Assembly (NCBI GenBank): GCA_026936325.1
Contig: JAPTHN010000030.1
Coordinates: 1,116,001-1,180,000 of the forward strand
Length of the DNA stretch: 64,000 nt
Source: Platynereis dumerilii
Taxonomy: Eukaryota; Annelida; Polychaeta; Phyllodocida; Nereididae
Direction of reading: 5' to 3'
In this document: positions 11,450 through 23,564 of the stretch, in pieces
Position numbering within the stretch: the stretch's first letter is position 1
How the letters are laid out: each line of letters opens with the position of its first letter
Made by a program: the position numbers and the translations under genes
The notes under the pieces: generated by a model
Database searches by the model: none
Seen by the model: only the letters and a program-made list of their open reading frames with translations
What the model was told of the DNA's origin: nothing

Positions 11450-12345
11450 GAGTAGGTGGGGGCAAGAAGCCCGGGTTAGGTGAGAGGCCCCCCCCCCCCA
11501 GGGTTATATCCAAACTTACATTTTTGGGGCATTTATCTATTGATAGGATTGAAGCTAGAGGTGTTTTAGGTGACATCACAAATTTTCAGGGCTAACAGCA
11601 CCAAACCATAGTAGAAATTAAAGAAACAAAAAAATGTGCATGGTTTTTGTAACTTTGACTAATTCTTTGAAAGGGATTGTCAGAAATAGCTTTGGAAATT
11701 TTTTAAAGTATAATGGATATCTGCATTCCTTCACTTTATGACCATCACATAAATATGATTTGGATCATTGTTTTTGCATTTTAGTTCAAAATATAGAGGT
11801 CAAATTAAAATATGTGGGTTTGGGGCGAGAGGCCCCACATGATATGGGGCATGTGGCCCCCTTCACTGGGGGTCGAAGCTGCTTCAGGAACCATTTAATA
11901 ATGTGTACTTTACCTTAAATCTTGATAGAATAGCTAATTAAAATAGAAAAAAAATTGGCCTGAAATTGAAATAGGCCAAAAAATATTAAAAAATAAAAGC
12001 ATGAACAGAAAAATTCTGAAATTCAGAAAAAGTGAATAGAATGCCTTAAAAATTATAGAATAACCCTAAGAAATAACTTTTAGGCTGAATGCGCTTGCAA
12101 AAAAAATTGTCATAGGAATATAATAGGGGGGCTTCTTGCCCCATGGGTGGGGCAAGAAGGCCATTTAAATTTTTTAATAAAAATGGCCGTAATTCCTTTA
12201 TTAATTTGGTAGACATTTGTTTCACTAGTTATTAGTAGAGTCAAGTGATCCCTTCCTGACAGCATAAGCATTCAAATAATCGCCCATAAAAAGTAGGTCA
12301 AATCGCACCTTGAAGTTAAGGGGGGCCGCATGCCCCGACCTACTC
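11450..12345. mobile_element. Non-autonomous DNA element with G-rich TIRs (896 bp)
   Basis: The ends are GAGTAGGTGGGGGCAAGAAG and, inverted, GAGTAGGTCGGGGCATGCGG. The element is flanked by TA on both sides (11448-11449, 12346-12347). Copies B (about 24840) and C (about 39810) show the uninterrupted site, and removing the element plus one TA restores their spacing exactly. Inside are more GGGGCAAGAAGGCC-like motifs in both orientations, at about 11823-11870 and 12125-12160. No transposase frame is seen. The same architecture occurs at 59931-60934. The superfamily is not assigned. Confidence 0.8.
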
Positions 12346-13069
12346 TACAACATAAGAACATGGCTATAGCTGCATTGGGATACACAATCTCCTTGTTTCC
12401 CATATTCATGGATGTTTTACATAATATGAGCTTTCCTAGAATCCCGCCCATAGTGTTGTTCTTAATGCGAGGCCTCTATGACCTAAAATCTTTTACCGCA
12501 TATTCCGATATAACTGTGCACGGCTGTAGGTGGTAAATTGTTTGCAGACTTTGCATTTGACTGCATCACATTATACCCTATCTTTATAAAACCAATTAAA
12601 TAAAATTTAAACCCTCTCAACAAAGAAAGAACATAATTACATATATACTATTTATATATATATACATTTGTCACTGATCACTTTAATTACCATGGATCAT
12701 CAAGACCCTTCAACGTCAACTTCATGCACATGCCTTACTCATAGTCAGCATCACATGGATATCAACTTCCATCTCCTAAACGTCCATTCAAGTTCTCTTC
12801 TCTCTCCACAGTAGAATGCTTATATTTAGCACACACATCCATTGTTGCTTCTTAAAAGACTAATTCAGGCAACATAGGAAATTATATCTACTGTACCTGA
12901 TAAAATTATATTTAGTATTTCATCTATTCTCAGTTTACTTATGTTCGTCTAATAATCAAATTAATATTCATAATAGTCGCTCTTAACATTCAATATTCAC
13001 AATTGAAGCAACTGAGGGTCAATGAGGGAACCTTCTAATGACAAGTGAATCTATTAAGATTTTCAGTGA

Positions 13070-13400
13070 CATGATTTTGATGCATCAAGCTGAAAAAGAC
13101 TATCTGACATCATAACATTATCTGGATACGGTAACAACCTGTAATCTATGCAAAGATGACTTGAGCCTGACCATAACCATTTGCTATCTGCTGAGTAGTG
13201 GGAGGAGATACAAACCATTCATAACTGGGCTTATGGGGGTAAAGCAAAGTCATAAAGTGCTAACCGCACACACTGCGAATATGTCACACCATAACAAGGT
13301 GTTATGTGATTACATTAATGGCAGAAGATATGTGGTGTCAGTTGTAGGCGTGGGATGACCTGTCTCTTCTGAGAAAAGCTGTATGAGACAATGTGTCTGC
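13070..13400. other. Conserved block T
   Basis: Five copies occur at about 13070-13400, 25550-25890, 40670-41020, 47750-48090 and 52240-52590. All share AACTGGGCTTATGGGGGTA-like sequence, GAGCAAAGTCATAAA and a GTGTTATG stretch. Two small stems recur: CATAAAGCGTCTTTATG in C, with close variants in B and D, and CATAACAAGGTGTTATG in A, B and C. No frame is shared. It may be a regulatory or RNA element, or a slowly diverging part of the repeat. Confidence 0.35.
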
Positions 13401-14084
13401 AAGTTAGTAATGTGATAATGGAAAACAAAACAATGTTTCTGTTTTTCCATTCAGCTACAGTATATATACATATGTTAAATGTTGCCGACTTTAACAAAAT
13501 GTCATTGGCTAACTTGTTCCTTGATATGGAAATTTGATCTTTGTGATACAGTGTAGCGCACAAAAGGGAAAACGCCTTGAGAAATCAATGCTGTAAATAG
13601 TCTCCTTAACTAAGGAAACATTCTCCTACAAGTCTGCCACCTGCCAATTGGAAGAATAAAATAATATATGAACTAATATTTATTTTTATCCCAAAATAGC
13701 CTGACTGATGCCAGTTTATCCTGCAATACCATCACAGAAAGTCGTCCGCGCCAAGAACTTGACCAGTGCCAAGTTTGTGAATGCTATTGGACATGATAAG
13801 ACAAATACGCCAAATAAACAGAAAAAAAAATATGCTGACATAGAGATTATCATAGACAGGAATAGGGTAATAAGGTATGAGAAGCATGTAATAAATAGAC
13901 TCCATGTGTGTGGTGGCACTTACCATTTAAATATATGCATATTGAGCTATGAAGATATGTCAGTTTAAAACACTAATGTTTTGTTAATAACTATTTGATC
14001 AATACTTATTTATCATAGAATGATGCCAACCTGCAATACTTAAGAATGACAGTCGAAAGTATTTCCTTGCCAATGTGACTAAAT

Positions 14085-14290
14085 TGAACATAATGACCAC
14101 AGGTCAGGACACAACACAAAAGAAGTTGACAGCTTGTGACACATCATGCAATTCAAGCATTCACTTCGACCAGACAATCACCATTACAATTCCAGGCATT
14201 GTTGATGCCTTCTGGAACATAAAAATTTTGGTCAACTTTTTTTTTGTTTTTTCAACATTCTGTGGCAAAAAACAAGTGTTCTTAGAATAG
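14085..14290. other. Conserved CCACAGGTCAG block
   Basis: Related copies occur at about 4510, 14095, 17390, 26425, 41785 and 49335. On the plus strand the 14.1, 26.4 and 49.3 kb copies share a frame with TTGQ followed by QKKL. The first three residues follow a CCACAG that would serve as a splice acceptor. Other copies do not keep the frame. An older internal duplication within the unit explains two copies per unit in A and B. Confidence 0.25.
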
Positions 14291-15429
14291 AAATTCATTC
14301 ATTTCTATCCACAAACAAAAGAAGCACAACTACCAGGAACTCACGTATCCAGTCATCCTTCGGAGATTATTATGTTGTTTTTGTTTTTTTTAAACAGCTA
14401 ATAAAAGACAAGAAGATTTATTCTGTAGAAGAGAAAAAAAAGACCTTGAGAACATTTGATGATTTCAAGACTATGCTTATCTGGTTGCCTTAGAAAGGTG
14501 TCAAGAAAACAAATCACAAAAATATTTAAGGACGCCTACGCTCATAAAACCATTTTGACGAAGGGATAAGATCTAATTTAAACTTCGAGTGACAAAAAAG
14601 ACTTCTATAATATTACTATCTGAAGTATTGCATCAATTTGGCTCTTGGTCTTCCACAATTCCAGAAGATGGCGAAGCACATTTTATTCTAGGCATGCTCG
14701 CTTAAACACCTTCTTGCAAACATACATGGATGAAACTTGTTAATAGTACAAAAGTAAAACTAGATGACATAAATATATTGGTAGTAGCTGCTTGTTTTGA
14801 GGTTTGATTATGAACACAAACTTGCAAGGTAAAACTTCTTCTTTTCTACACTGTAACCAACATTCAATTTGGTCGAGAGCTTCTAGGCAGATACTACCAT
14901 CTTGACAAGTAATGCAGGTCTCTACAATTTATGCAGCTGAGCCAGACTTTTTCGACTAAGTCTGTTCTGTTATGTCCTGAAACATTTGTCAGTTGTCTAG
15001 TTTGACAGAGCAATTGGACAATACAGAACGAAAGGCAAAATATGGTATACCATATCAAGACCAATGAATCTAATTTGCGCTAATTTTATGTCAGTATCGC
15101 AAGAATCGATTCATACAGTGAAATTCAAAGGAAAAAACTAATTTCAAATGAAATTTAATTCTCTGCATGGCGGGAATGCCATGATAATGTTGATTATCAT
15201 AAAGAGAAAACAAAATGCTCCTTATTTGGTTATATCTTGTACTTATATTGCATTGCCACAATTTCTGTTTGATGCTTCATACCCAGAGAGTAACAAGTCA
15301 TATAATATCACGAACAAGTGGGGCTAAATGTATCTCTTCAGATAAAAAATTAATCACTTATTCCAATGTTGAAATAAGGGTCACTAATGACATCATCGAT
15401 GTTTTCCCCAGCTATAACAAAATTTTTCT

Positions 15430-15840
15430 TTAAAATTGTCACAGGCTTGGTAGGTTGGTAAAAGAAAGCAATGACTTCTCAAGTTCGCAGCATGAAAACA
15501 AAACAAGTATTTCAAATCTTCTTGAGAATCCAAAAAACACTGCTGTCCCAAAATCTGGACATGTCATGCCAAGCAGTGACTTTCTAAAACACACGTCTGC
15601 TCCTGATTTCGTGCTGTCACGTACAAGTGAACATTGCTGCCGGCTGATGTCACAGTACCATGATCTAATCAACAAATGCTGTTTTCCCAAACAGAAAGTA
15701 GTGTCAAGTTCAAGGCAGTAATAGTGATTGGTCAAATTGACTGTCCAATCTGACCACTGCCCACTGGCTCGCTTTGATCTTCCAATCACATGTTCAAGTG
15801 TCAGCAAGTGTCAGCTTCTTCTTTCATCTCCTTCAAGGTT
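15430..15840. other. Conserved block P
   Basis: Copies lie at about 15430-15840, 27990-28270, 42350-42670, 51530-51720, 53140-53360 and 59010-59245. Unit A has open frames on both strands (15455-15721 plus, 88 codons; 15439-15807 minus, 122 codons), but B has an in-frame stop and C and D have frame changes, so neither is convincing. The 3' part holds ATTGG and CCAAT motifs (GTGATTGGTCAAA and TCCAATCAC) about 60 bp apart in A, B and C, which could be promoter-like CCAAT boxes. Confidence 0.3.
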
Positions 15841-16614
15841 CACTTAATCTGTCAATGAGTGGGTTTTACAGAGATTCAGAGGATTTTTTGATAAATACAG
15901 TACAACTCAACCGAATCAAATGTATCAGAACCGCAAAACACTAGAAAATGGCCAAATTATGCAATTAACCCAGTAGGCAAAGAAGAAGAAGAACAACAAA
16001 ATGCATTTTGGCTTGGGGCAGGAAAGAACAGGAGCCCAAGAGATTAAACAGGGTTGGTTCTCAGTTGTCGTCTTGTAATCAACATTGTCTCCAAGTCATG
16101 TAGCACTGCTTTGCTGCCTTCTTCATTACCCACTTACCAATTTGCCACTCACGCAATTCCGTCTAGTAGTCACACATGTCTTGTGTCCATCCAAATACTC
16201 CAATTACCACCCAGTCTTCTTGCTGTTATCCATTATCACTCACACAAGCAAGGTTCAGTGGTTGTTTTTCTAAGTAAGTATGGCTGATTTGTTTGATATC
16301 AAACATGTACATCTGTCATTTAGAGAATTGCAATGCACAGGAGTAATATCCAGTTGAACATTGGTTAGCTCAGAATGGTTCTTTGGTATACACTGCTGCC
16401 ATACAGACATTTTCAGCTTCAGCAAAACGAAATTGCCTCAACCAAATAATCCGTTTGCCCTTATTATATAAATCAGCTTCTATCAAAGATAAAAAGCTTG
16501 CTGACCTGCACCCATAAATCTTGCAAAGCAGCCAAAAATGGCCAGATTCATCGTGGCATTATGATGAGCAGGCCTCTCAAGAAAAGTTAAGAATTTTAAG
16601 ACGGACATGCCATT

Positions 16615-16735
16615 ACAAATTTTGCATTATTATAAAAACTTCAATTCCTTCAAGGGTCTTGTGTCATCAATCAGATCAATTATTAAACTGATCCATGCAA
16701 TTTGAACATAAATAATCCCAGATTCAAAAGACAGG
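16615..16735 (-). other. Conserved block I, copy A
   Basis: This copy shares with the other four a near-invariant core of about 65 bp that includes, on the plus strand, TCAAGGGTCTTGTGTCATCA. On the minus strand it encodes VQIAW followed by DLIDDTRPLKEL, then stops soon after. Upstream of the core this copy has in-frame stops that the other four copies lack. A TTTTATAG acceptor-like site precedes the open part. Confidence 0.35.
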
Positions 16736-18954
16736 CTATAAAAGAAATAACAGAACTGAAAACTTTATATTGGATTCCACGTAATAACTAAAATGGACTG
16801 ACACTTGTCCGCCAAAAATAATATTTGAGTTACTTCAAAAGAGTATGTTTACTCATAAGAATATTAAACCCTAATTGGTTGGCACTGTTGCAATGCAGTT
16901 GTACACAAGGCTAACTAACGTAACATTGGAAAGATGGATGATAAGGGCTTGATACGATTGTGGCTCTTTATATGATTTTGTGTTTACGCATAAATACTTT
17001 GGTCCCTTTGTCTTGCACCTGATCTTTCTGTCCAATACCTTTTACCTGGCACTTAATTAGAGTTGCCATGACAACTATGAATATATACCAAAATGACCCA
17101 CACTTGTGCTTTATTCCATAATCAAGTGACTAATTAATACAAAGAATAATGGACAATTGGATATAGATGATAATTGTTTGCCCAGTTGCTTGTGCTACAT
17201 TTTGTTAGGGTCAAGTAAAACGGTTTCTCCACAATCCCGATTATGTTTCCATGCATATTACTTAAACATATAATTGTTGATTACCTGTCCAATTCTCATT
17301 CAGTGTTATCATTCATCGAACATTAAAATTGTCAATCTGCTATATTCAACCTTCGCTTGTCTCTGTGTGTTAACACGACAGCTTTTACCACAGATCAGAA
17401 ATGGACACAACAGAAGTTGAAAGGTCTTGACAAAACATGCAATCCTTTTACAATGGGGCATGCAATGTTAATTCAGTCCAACTACTCTTCTGCTTTTGCA
17501 GCAAATAAATATCTAACATATTATATGATTACCGTTGAATAATTTTTAAAATAAGGAGTGAACCCTGAAGACTGTTCAAATGATATAGCCTCCTCCATAT
17601 TTGCATGGATAAGAATTTTTGTAATTTCTACATTTTTTGACTGCTGTCGTTCTGTGAGACTTAGAATAACATCAAGTCGACGATTCCCCGGCTTTTGATT
17701 CCAGTATCAATATTGAAATCCAATGCTTTTAAAAGTCAAGAATAATTCAATTATGATAAGACAAACCAATATGATGCAGTTGGATGATCATAAGAAACCA
17801 CGGAGCTCACAAAACCCAGGCTTCTGTGCCTCTAAGGCAGAAATCATCGATTAGTATAACTTGAAACAAGTGGAGGGGAAATATAATGATTAAGCAGAAT
17901 TTCCAGAAAGGGAATCCCCAATATACTAGATTATATAACTATTCAGATGAAGCCGCATAAGACCCAATAACCTGTCTCACAGCCTCTTGTATATACATGT
18001 ACAATCCTGTTTTCCCAAGACTAATTCGAAAACAGAAAAGAAACAATCTTAAAGATACCAACTATTCAAAATAATTTTCGATGTAAAATGTCATGCAAGT
18101 GCGTGGAAGTAAAAACATAGCAAGTGGTTCTGGTTGTATCAACATAACAATGTCACACATGACGTATCACACTGTATGGTGCAAAAAGGCATCATCGCCA
18201 TACCCAATCACCTCTTTCAGTTACTGTACTGAGGTATACAATACCTTTACCTCAGTGGAATCGGATGACACTTGGTTTGCTATTGTTGTGCAAAAAAATG
18301 TAGAAATTATTGCATTCTCATACATGTATACAATTTCTATGACTTTAACTGTAGAAAAAAGGAAAGTGATTAAAAATAATGCGATTGACAGCTGCATTTA
18401 TTAAGAAAAAGCTCAATAAATTTACTTGATTTCATGAAAGGCCAATACGCTCCTGAACTCACACTCAAGGCTCTCAAAAAGTATAACAAATACTTGGGAA
18501 GCAAGAAACTGCTATGATTGTAAGAGGCTATGTCATAGAATGCTGTTTTGTAATGGTTTCCTTTGCAGCCTGGCGTGCTAACAACTGGGCTAACCCTTGT
18601 CACATCACCCCCAGTAAGGGGACTGATACATAGATGTAAATTCTGAAGCACAAATAGCAAAACCACATGATCAGACAAACTAACCTGTCCTTTCAAGATG
18701 CACTATAGGCTTACTTCAAGGATATAGACAAAGCCATGCAATATAAATGCTAATTCTCTATGAATGCCAACCCCTGCGATAAGACTTCTGTCAATAACTT
18801 CTTTGAGGCAGAGTTTGAAGATACATAGTTTGCTCATGTTATTGAATTATATTGCTCACACCCAATTCGTATATTATTGAAAGAGTAGGATTGTTCTTGG
18901 AACAACATGCATTACAAAAATAGTATCAAGATTTTGTGGTTCAAATGATGGAAG

Positions 18955-19190
18955 GATAGTTGGGGGAGGATTAATTCAGTTGGTAGCGCAATGGGCTGTC
19001 AATCGTTGGGTACATGATTCGATCCCCGCTCTGGCCAAGACACCTTATCTATGTAGATAACAGTTTCAATCATCATTCGTCTTAGTGCCTTGTCCTCCTC
19101 CTGTTTGTATTGGCTTACCAATGAAGTGAAAAAATATAGGGTATAAAGCCCCAAATCAGCCATCATTAAAATAGAGAGACCACACATCAC
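18955..19190 (+). mobile_element. SINE family S2, unit B copy
   Basis: Nearly identical to 6200-6430, with the same A-box and B-box regions, at the equivalent place in unit B. Confidence 0.75.
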
Positions 19191-21566
19191 ACATAGAATC
19201 CGAATTGGAGTTGAGAGCTTCATATAGTCGTGGATTTAGATAAAATTCTCCAGCTTAGGACAACAAAGGTTCTGCAGTCTCAGGTGCAAATACTTTGACC
19301 CAGCAACTAAATTCATTGAGACACACCAGCTGGGGTTACGCCAATAACACAGAAAATGTGTGCCAAAAAGAAGACACTGACACTGCTTCATTTGTAGTCT
19401 CTTGATGTAGATAGGACATGAAACCATCTGCCTCAGCATTTTAATTCATATTTTGTAAATTTAATTTTTATTTATGGACCTATTACTAAGATACGTGACA
19501 ACACTTCTAATTTTATGATGGACGATACTTTGTTCACCACATTGGATGTAACACAGTAAAATATTTATGACATCTGCCACATAGAAAGCAGAGAAAAGCA
19601 CTGAAATGAAGAGTAGCCACTTGACATCACAAATTCCTGATCACGCAACGTCAGAACCTCAGAAAGTTGACAAGAAGAGTTAAAACTTGAGAAGATTGGA
19701 GCCAGAAATAGACCACGCTAAACTTTCAGTAAGCAAAATGAAGCTCAAATACCACATCTGTTGTTACCCTTGAACTGTAAACTGAAACTGAAACAACCAT
19801 TGGCAATATCCTAACAAGTTATTTCAGTGCAATCGAATCCCCATTTTATGATTTCCACTTTACCAAAAGTTATTACTAAGAAGAAAAATGATAAGCCCAA
19901 TCTTGAGTGATTTCTGACATTCCATTAGTCTGAAGACTAATAAATGGTTCTAAATTTGTATCAGTCATTCAGTTTCCAGATGCAACCCACAGAGGAGTCA
20001 AGAAGCTGAAGCTGTAATGGTTTCTCCTCAGTTTTCCTGCAATAACTCCAGATTTGCAGTGTTAGGAGACTGGCTCCTGCTGCATTTTTAAAGGGATGCC
20101 GGCTTTCAAAAGAGAGACTAGAAGTGATCACTCAACTGGGAGCTGTACAAATGTCAGGGACTTCAGGATCTTAGAGCAGCTCTTTCCACAAGATTATTGT
20201 CTCATTGGTGGATACAAAGACTTGCACAAAAACTAAAGATCTATGGATCGTTTAAGGTCTGTCATGTTTGGTGTTTACTGATATCTAAATGAGTAGAAGT
20301 TATTCACCACGGGAGAAGGAATATGTGATTTTTACCAACAGGGGTATTAACTGGCATGTGGCACATGAAGTAATGTGCATCCGGGAATCTTATTCCTCAG
20401 ATGAAATCATCATAGCAGCGACGAAGGTGTTGTTGATAAATCGGGAGTTTAAATGAAGCTGCATGGGTCTACCATATGCAAGAGGCAGACAAGCCGGTTA
20501 CAAATCATTCTGTTGTTAATTTGTAAAATTTAATAAAACAACGTGTGTAGTTTGGAGCCAACTTACACATGCTATAGAAACTATGTTTCGCCTGCTGAAA
20601 GAATTTCAGATGTCAAGCCGAAGGGAAAAATATCCACTCCTTGACGATGACAAAACCCCTAGGCCGGTTCAAAAACTATCATTCAAACAGGTCAATATTG
20701 GAGGATAAGAATAAACAAATTTTTGCAATGAAATACTGGCTTGTGATTGGCTGACAGAAGTGTCAAATGGCACAAGCCTTTATAAGAGTCGTCAAGGATA
20801 TTAATGTATAGTAAAGTACTTCATCTAGTTACTGAACAAGTTATAAATATATTCCAGATTTAGAAATATTTTATTCTGACCACCACTAAAACATAATCCA
20901 GGATCAACCCTGACAGCAGACACAATTCGAACTATGATTTAGTAACAGACCCTATATAATATGCATTCATGCAAAGGGAATTGAACTATCTGGACAAAGA
21001 TTCTTGTCTTCCTTTTAGACAAAATATATTTGCTTGCTTTTTCTAATCTCTGGAAGAAGAGACATTGACTCTTTGTTAAGAAATCAATGACAATGTCATT
21101 TGATATCAGAGACATGTAAGTCACCGAAAACTTTTTTGAGACATTAAGGAGGAAATACTGTAGAATGAGACTTTCACAAAAAATAACATCTCAAGATGAA
21201 TTCCTTCAAGGAAAGCATAGACAGGGAAACAAGAAAGCCAGTAATGACAGAGTGACAATCACTTCCAGTAATTTGAGAAAAAAGTCACTACTTTTTCCCC
21301 TAAGAAGTTTCTCAAGAAATTGAATTCTTTCTCCTTTGTCTTGATGAGTCTGGTAGGGTCTAACATTTCATTTTGACTACAGAGATATTCCATTTCTTCT
21401 TTGTTTCTTTTCTTTTATATTAAAGCAAAAGATGGAAGGATGGATGGATAGATGATTGGGGCTTCCCATCCTGTATTTGTGCACTTGATGTTCAAAACAT
21501 TAAAGAATTGTTTGCTCCATTATATTGTCCAAAGCAAAGAATTAATAGAACCTCATTGGTACTCAG

Positions 21567-21729
21567 CCGGTCACTCGTTTTAATAGCATTGCAAGTATAG
21601 CTTATGGCCTCATAAATTGCTTAAGACTCATAGAGAATAACATGGCATGGACAGGGCTAGATGACCTCATAAGCTAAATTTCAATCCAATTCTGTAAGCA
21701 CTTGACATTCGTCCACTGTAATAGAAGAG
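21567..21729. repeat. 163-bp dispersed element specific to copy B
   Basis: Copy A (about 8816) has no counterpart. In the B element the flanks duplicate only CAG. Its reverse complement is similar to 61309-61455: both contain AGTGCTTACAGAATTGGA, TCCATGCCATGTTA and ATACTTGCAATG in that order. It is therefore a mobile or otherwise dispersed repeat, not a deletion in A. No tRNA-like boxes and no clear inverted ends are seen, so the class is unknown. Confidence 0.6.
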
Positions 21730-22169
21730 CAGATTAATTACCACTGGTCTTTAAAATGCACATCACTTGAAACCAGTGTCTCATCTTTTGCTTTATGTGA
21801 ATTTTATGACACCTTGCAGACCTTTAAAAAAGAAGAATTAAAAAATACTTACAGTCGCTCATTCTTATTGAACAAGAAACGGTTGCCACTTCACCTAACG
21901 ATTTTCAGAACATGCAACTGCAGTAGGTAGTTTAACCTACCATAGAAATTTGAACAAAATTTCAGAAATATTGTGTCTTAAATAGACAAAGCAAATTTTG
22001 TAGAGGAAGGGAACATTTTGATACAGCGATTTCGCTCTTGAACCGAGTCTTTCTTCAATGTTTGTGGCATTTGTACAAATTTCAACATCTGATTAGTGTA
22101 ACAGAATTCTCTTATGTTTTGGTGAATTCAGAAGTCAGAATCACAACATTTTGTTCAACTTTAGCTAAT

Positions 22170-22369
22170 CAGTCGCATAACTGGGAGTTCTAGAGTGAGG
22201 GGGGGGTGGTACGTGGGGGGCACCAGTTCTCTGGAGGGGCACCCACAACCACCCACAACACTAATTTTATATTTTAGCCTGGCAGGGCACCTGAGGAGGG
22301 GGCACAGCTCAAATATGGGAGGAGGGTTTACATGCCCCCATTACCTTCCCCCATATAGGGACACCGCTG
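22170..22369. mobile_element. hAT-like MITE (200 bp)
   Basis: The left end CAGTCGCATAACTGGGAG and inverted right end CAGCGGTGTCCCTATATGGG resemble the CAGNGGCGTAACTAGG ends of known non-autonomous hAT elements, and G-runs lie just inside both ends. Copies A and C lack it. A clean 8-bp target duplication is not resolved; TTTAGCTA and TTTACCTT at the borders are possible diverged remains. Confidence 0.55.
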
Positions 22370-23404
22370 TTTACCTTAAAGCATTACCAACACTGGCAGA
22401 AGCCACATGTATATCCTAAAGTACAGTGTTCTGAGACTCGCGACCCATACATTTTTAAAGGGGTGTCTTTACCACAAAAAAGACAAGAAGCTATCACTTA
22501 ACTGGGAGCTGTACAACTGTCTGAGACTCAAGCTGATCTGAGACTGGTCGTTTGCTGAAGATTACTGTCTCTAACAAAGTCCTTGAAACAACATTGGTTT
22601 ATCATTTCATTAACAAGAAGATAGGAACAGAAATCATTTAGAATATGGGCAGTTAGAATAATCAAGGTAAAGAAGACAGAAGGAAAAGATGGACACAGAA
22701 TATTGGAATGTCCCTCTCAGATTTCAAAATATTTCATATTAAAATATATCTAAATAAGAATGGAAATATTAACACAGTATACGATACTATACGTACAGTT
22801 GCACATTATAACACCTCTTGCTGTAAGACCAACTTGCCAACTCTAAACATTACTAAAATTCTGCATCTGCAAAACTTCTTTATATTTAGTAAATTTTAAT
22901 ATATAGCAAATCGAAGACGACTAAAGGCTAGATAAAATGCCAATCAACGATTTTATTAAACATTAAAATTTTCAATCCAAGTTTCATGACTTCAGGGCAT
23001 TAGATGAGATTGAAATGCTGGATAACACCATTACAAAGAATGGAGTCATGCGAGTCTTGTCTGGACATGCAACCATTTCAATCATAGCAAATTTCTTCAA
23101 GAAATCCTACATGGTTTTGGTAGCAATACGATAACAAAGAAAAAATATTCCAGACAATGGCAACATCAGAATGCCTCATTTGGGACACAATGGCCTCCTT
23201 CAGCAATTCACAACATAATTGGAAACAAAACAAGTCCCAACCAACCAATAATAAATGGAGAATGGTTAAAACTGTGGCACAAGAACGGGGTTTTTGCATG
23301 GAAAATTAACCAATATGAGCCCATGAGATAAATCAATGTTGTTTCTTGACTCAGTTCTTGTAATAAATGTTGTTTCTCAAATTATTATTTTCTTGGTACA
23401 GATG

Positions 23405-23564
23405 TATATCAGATACTGCTATGATGTGACAAATTTCTTCAGAACCTATGGACACTAATTTTGTGATTTTTTTGTTATTATTTTTATATGTACCAGATGT
23501 TTGTGGATGTAAATTTTATCTTGTGCACAGTAAGCAATAAATGTTCTACTACTACTACTACTAT
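23405..23564 (+). mobile_element. LINE 3' end with (ACT)n tail
   Basis: A 160-bp insertion ends in AATAAATGTTCT and an (ACT)n run at about 23546-23562. It is flanked by AGATG on both sides (23400-23404, 23565-23569). Copy A (about 9990) and copy C (about 37090) have the empty site. No coding part remains. Confidence 0.7.

Larger units (their letters stand above)
4100..16910. repeat. Array copy A (about 12.8 kb)
   Basis: This long copy aligns with copy B (about 16985-29250) through its whole length and with copy C (32408-43740) from about 5190 on. Landmarks in order are TTGCACCTGATCTTTCTGTC at about 4130; the CCACAGGTCAG block at 4515; block K at about 5200 and 5940; a SINE at 6200; block X at 7350 and 9080; block M at about 8400; a second SINE at 10085; block T at 13070; block P at 15430; and block I at 16615. 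By eye A and B differ at about 20 of 410 bases in 6421-6855. Compared with B and C, A lacks about 480 bp near 8970 and carries an extra 0.9-kb element at 11450-12345. No complete gene is seen. Confidence 0.85.

Noticed and set aside
15439-15807. 122-codon minus-strand frame as a gene
   Set aside because: The longest uncertain frame, but the B, C and D copies contain stops or frame changes, and the plus strand is also open in A.
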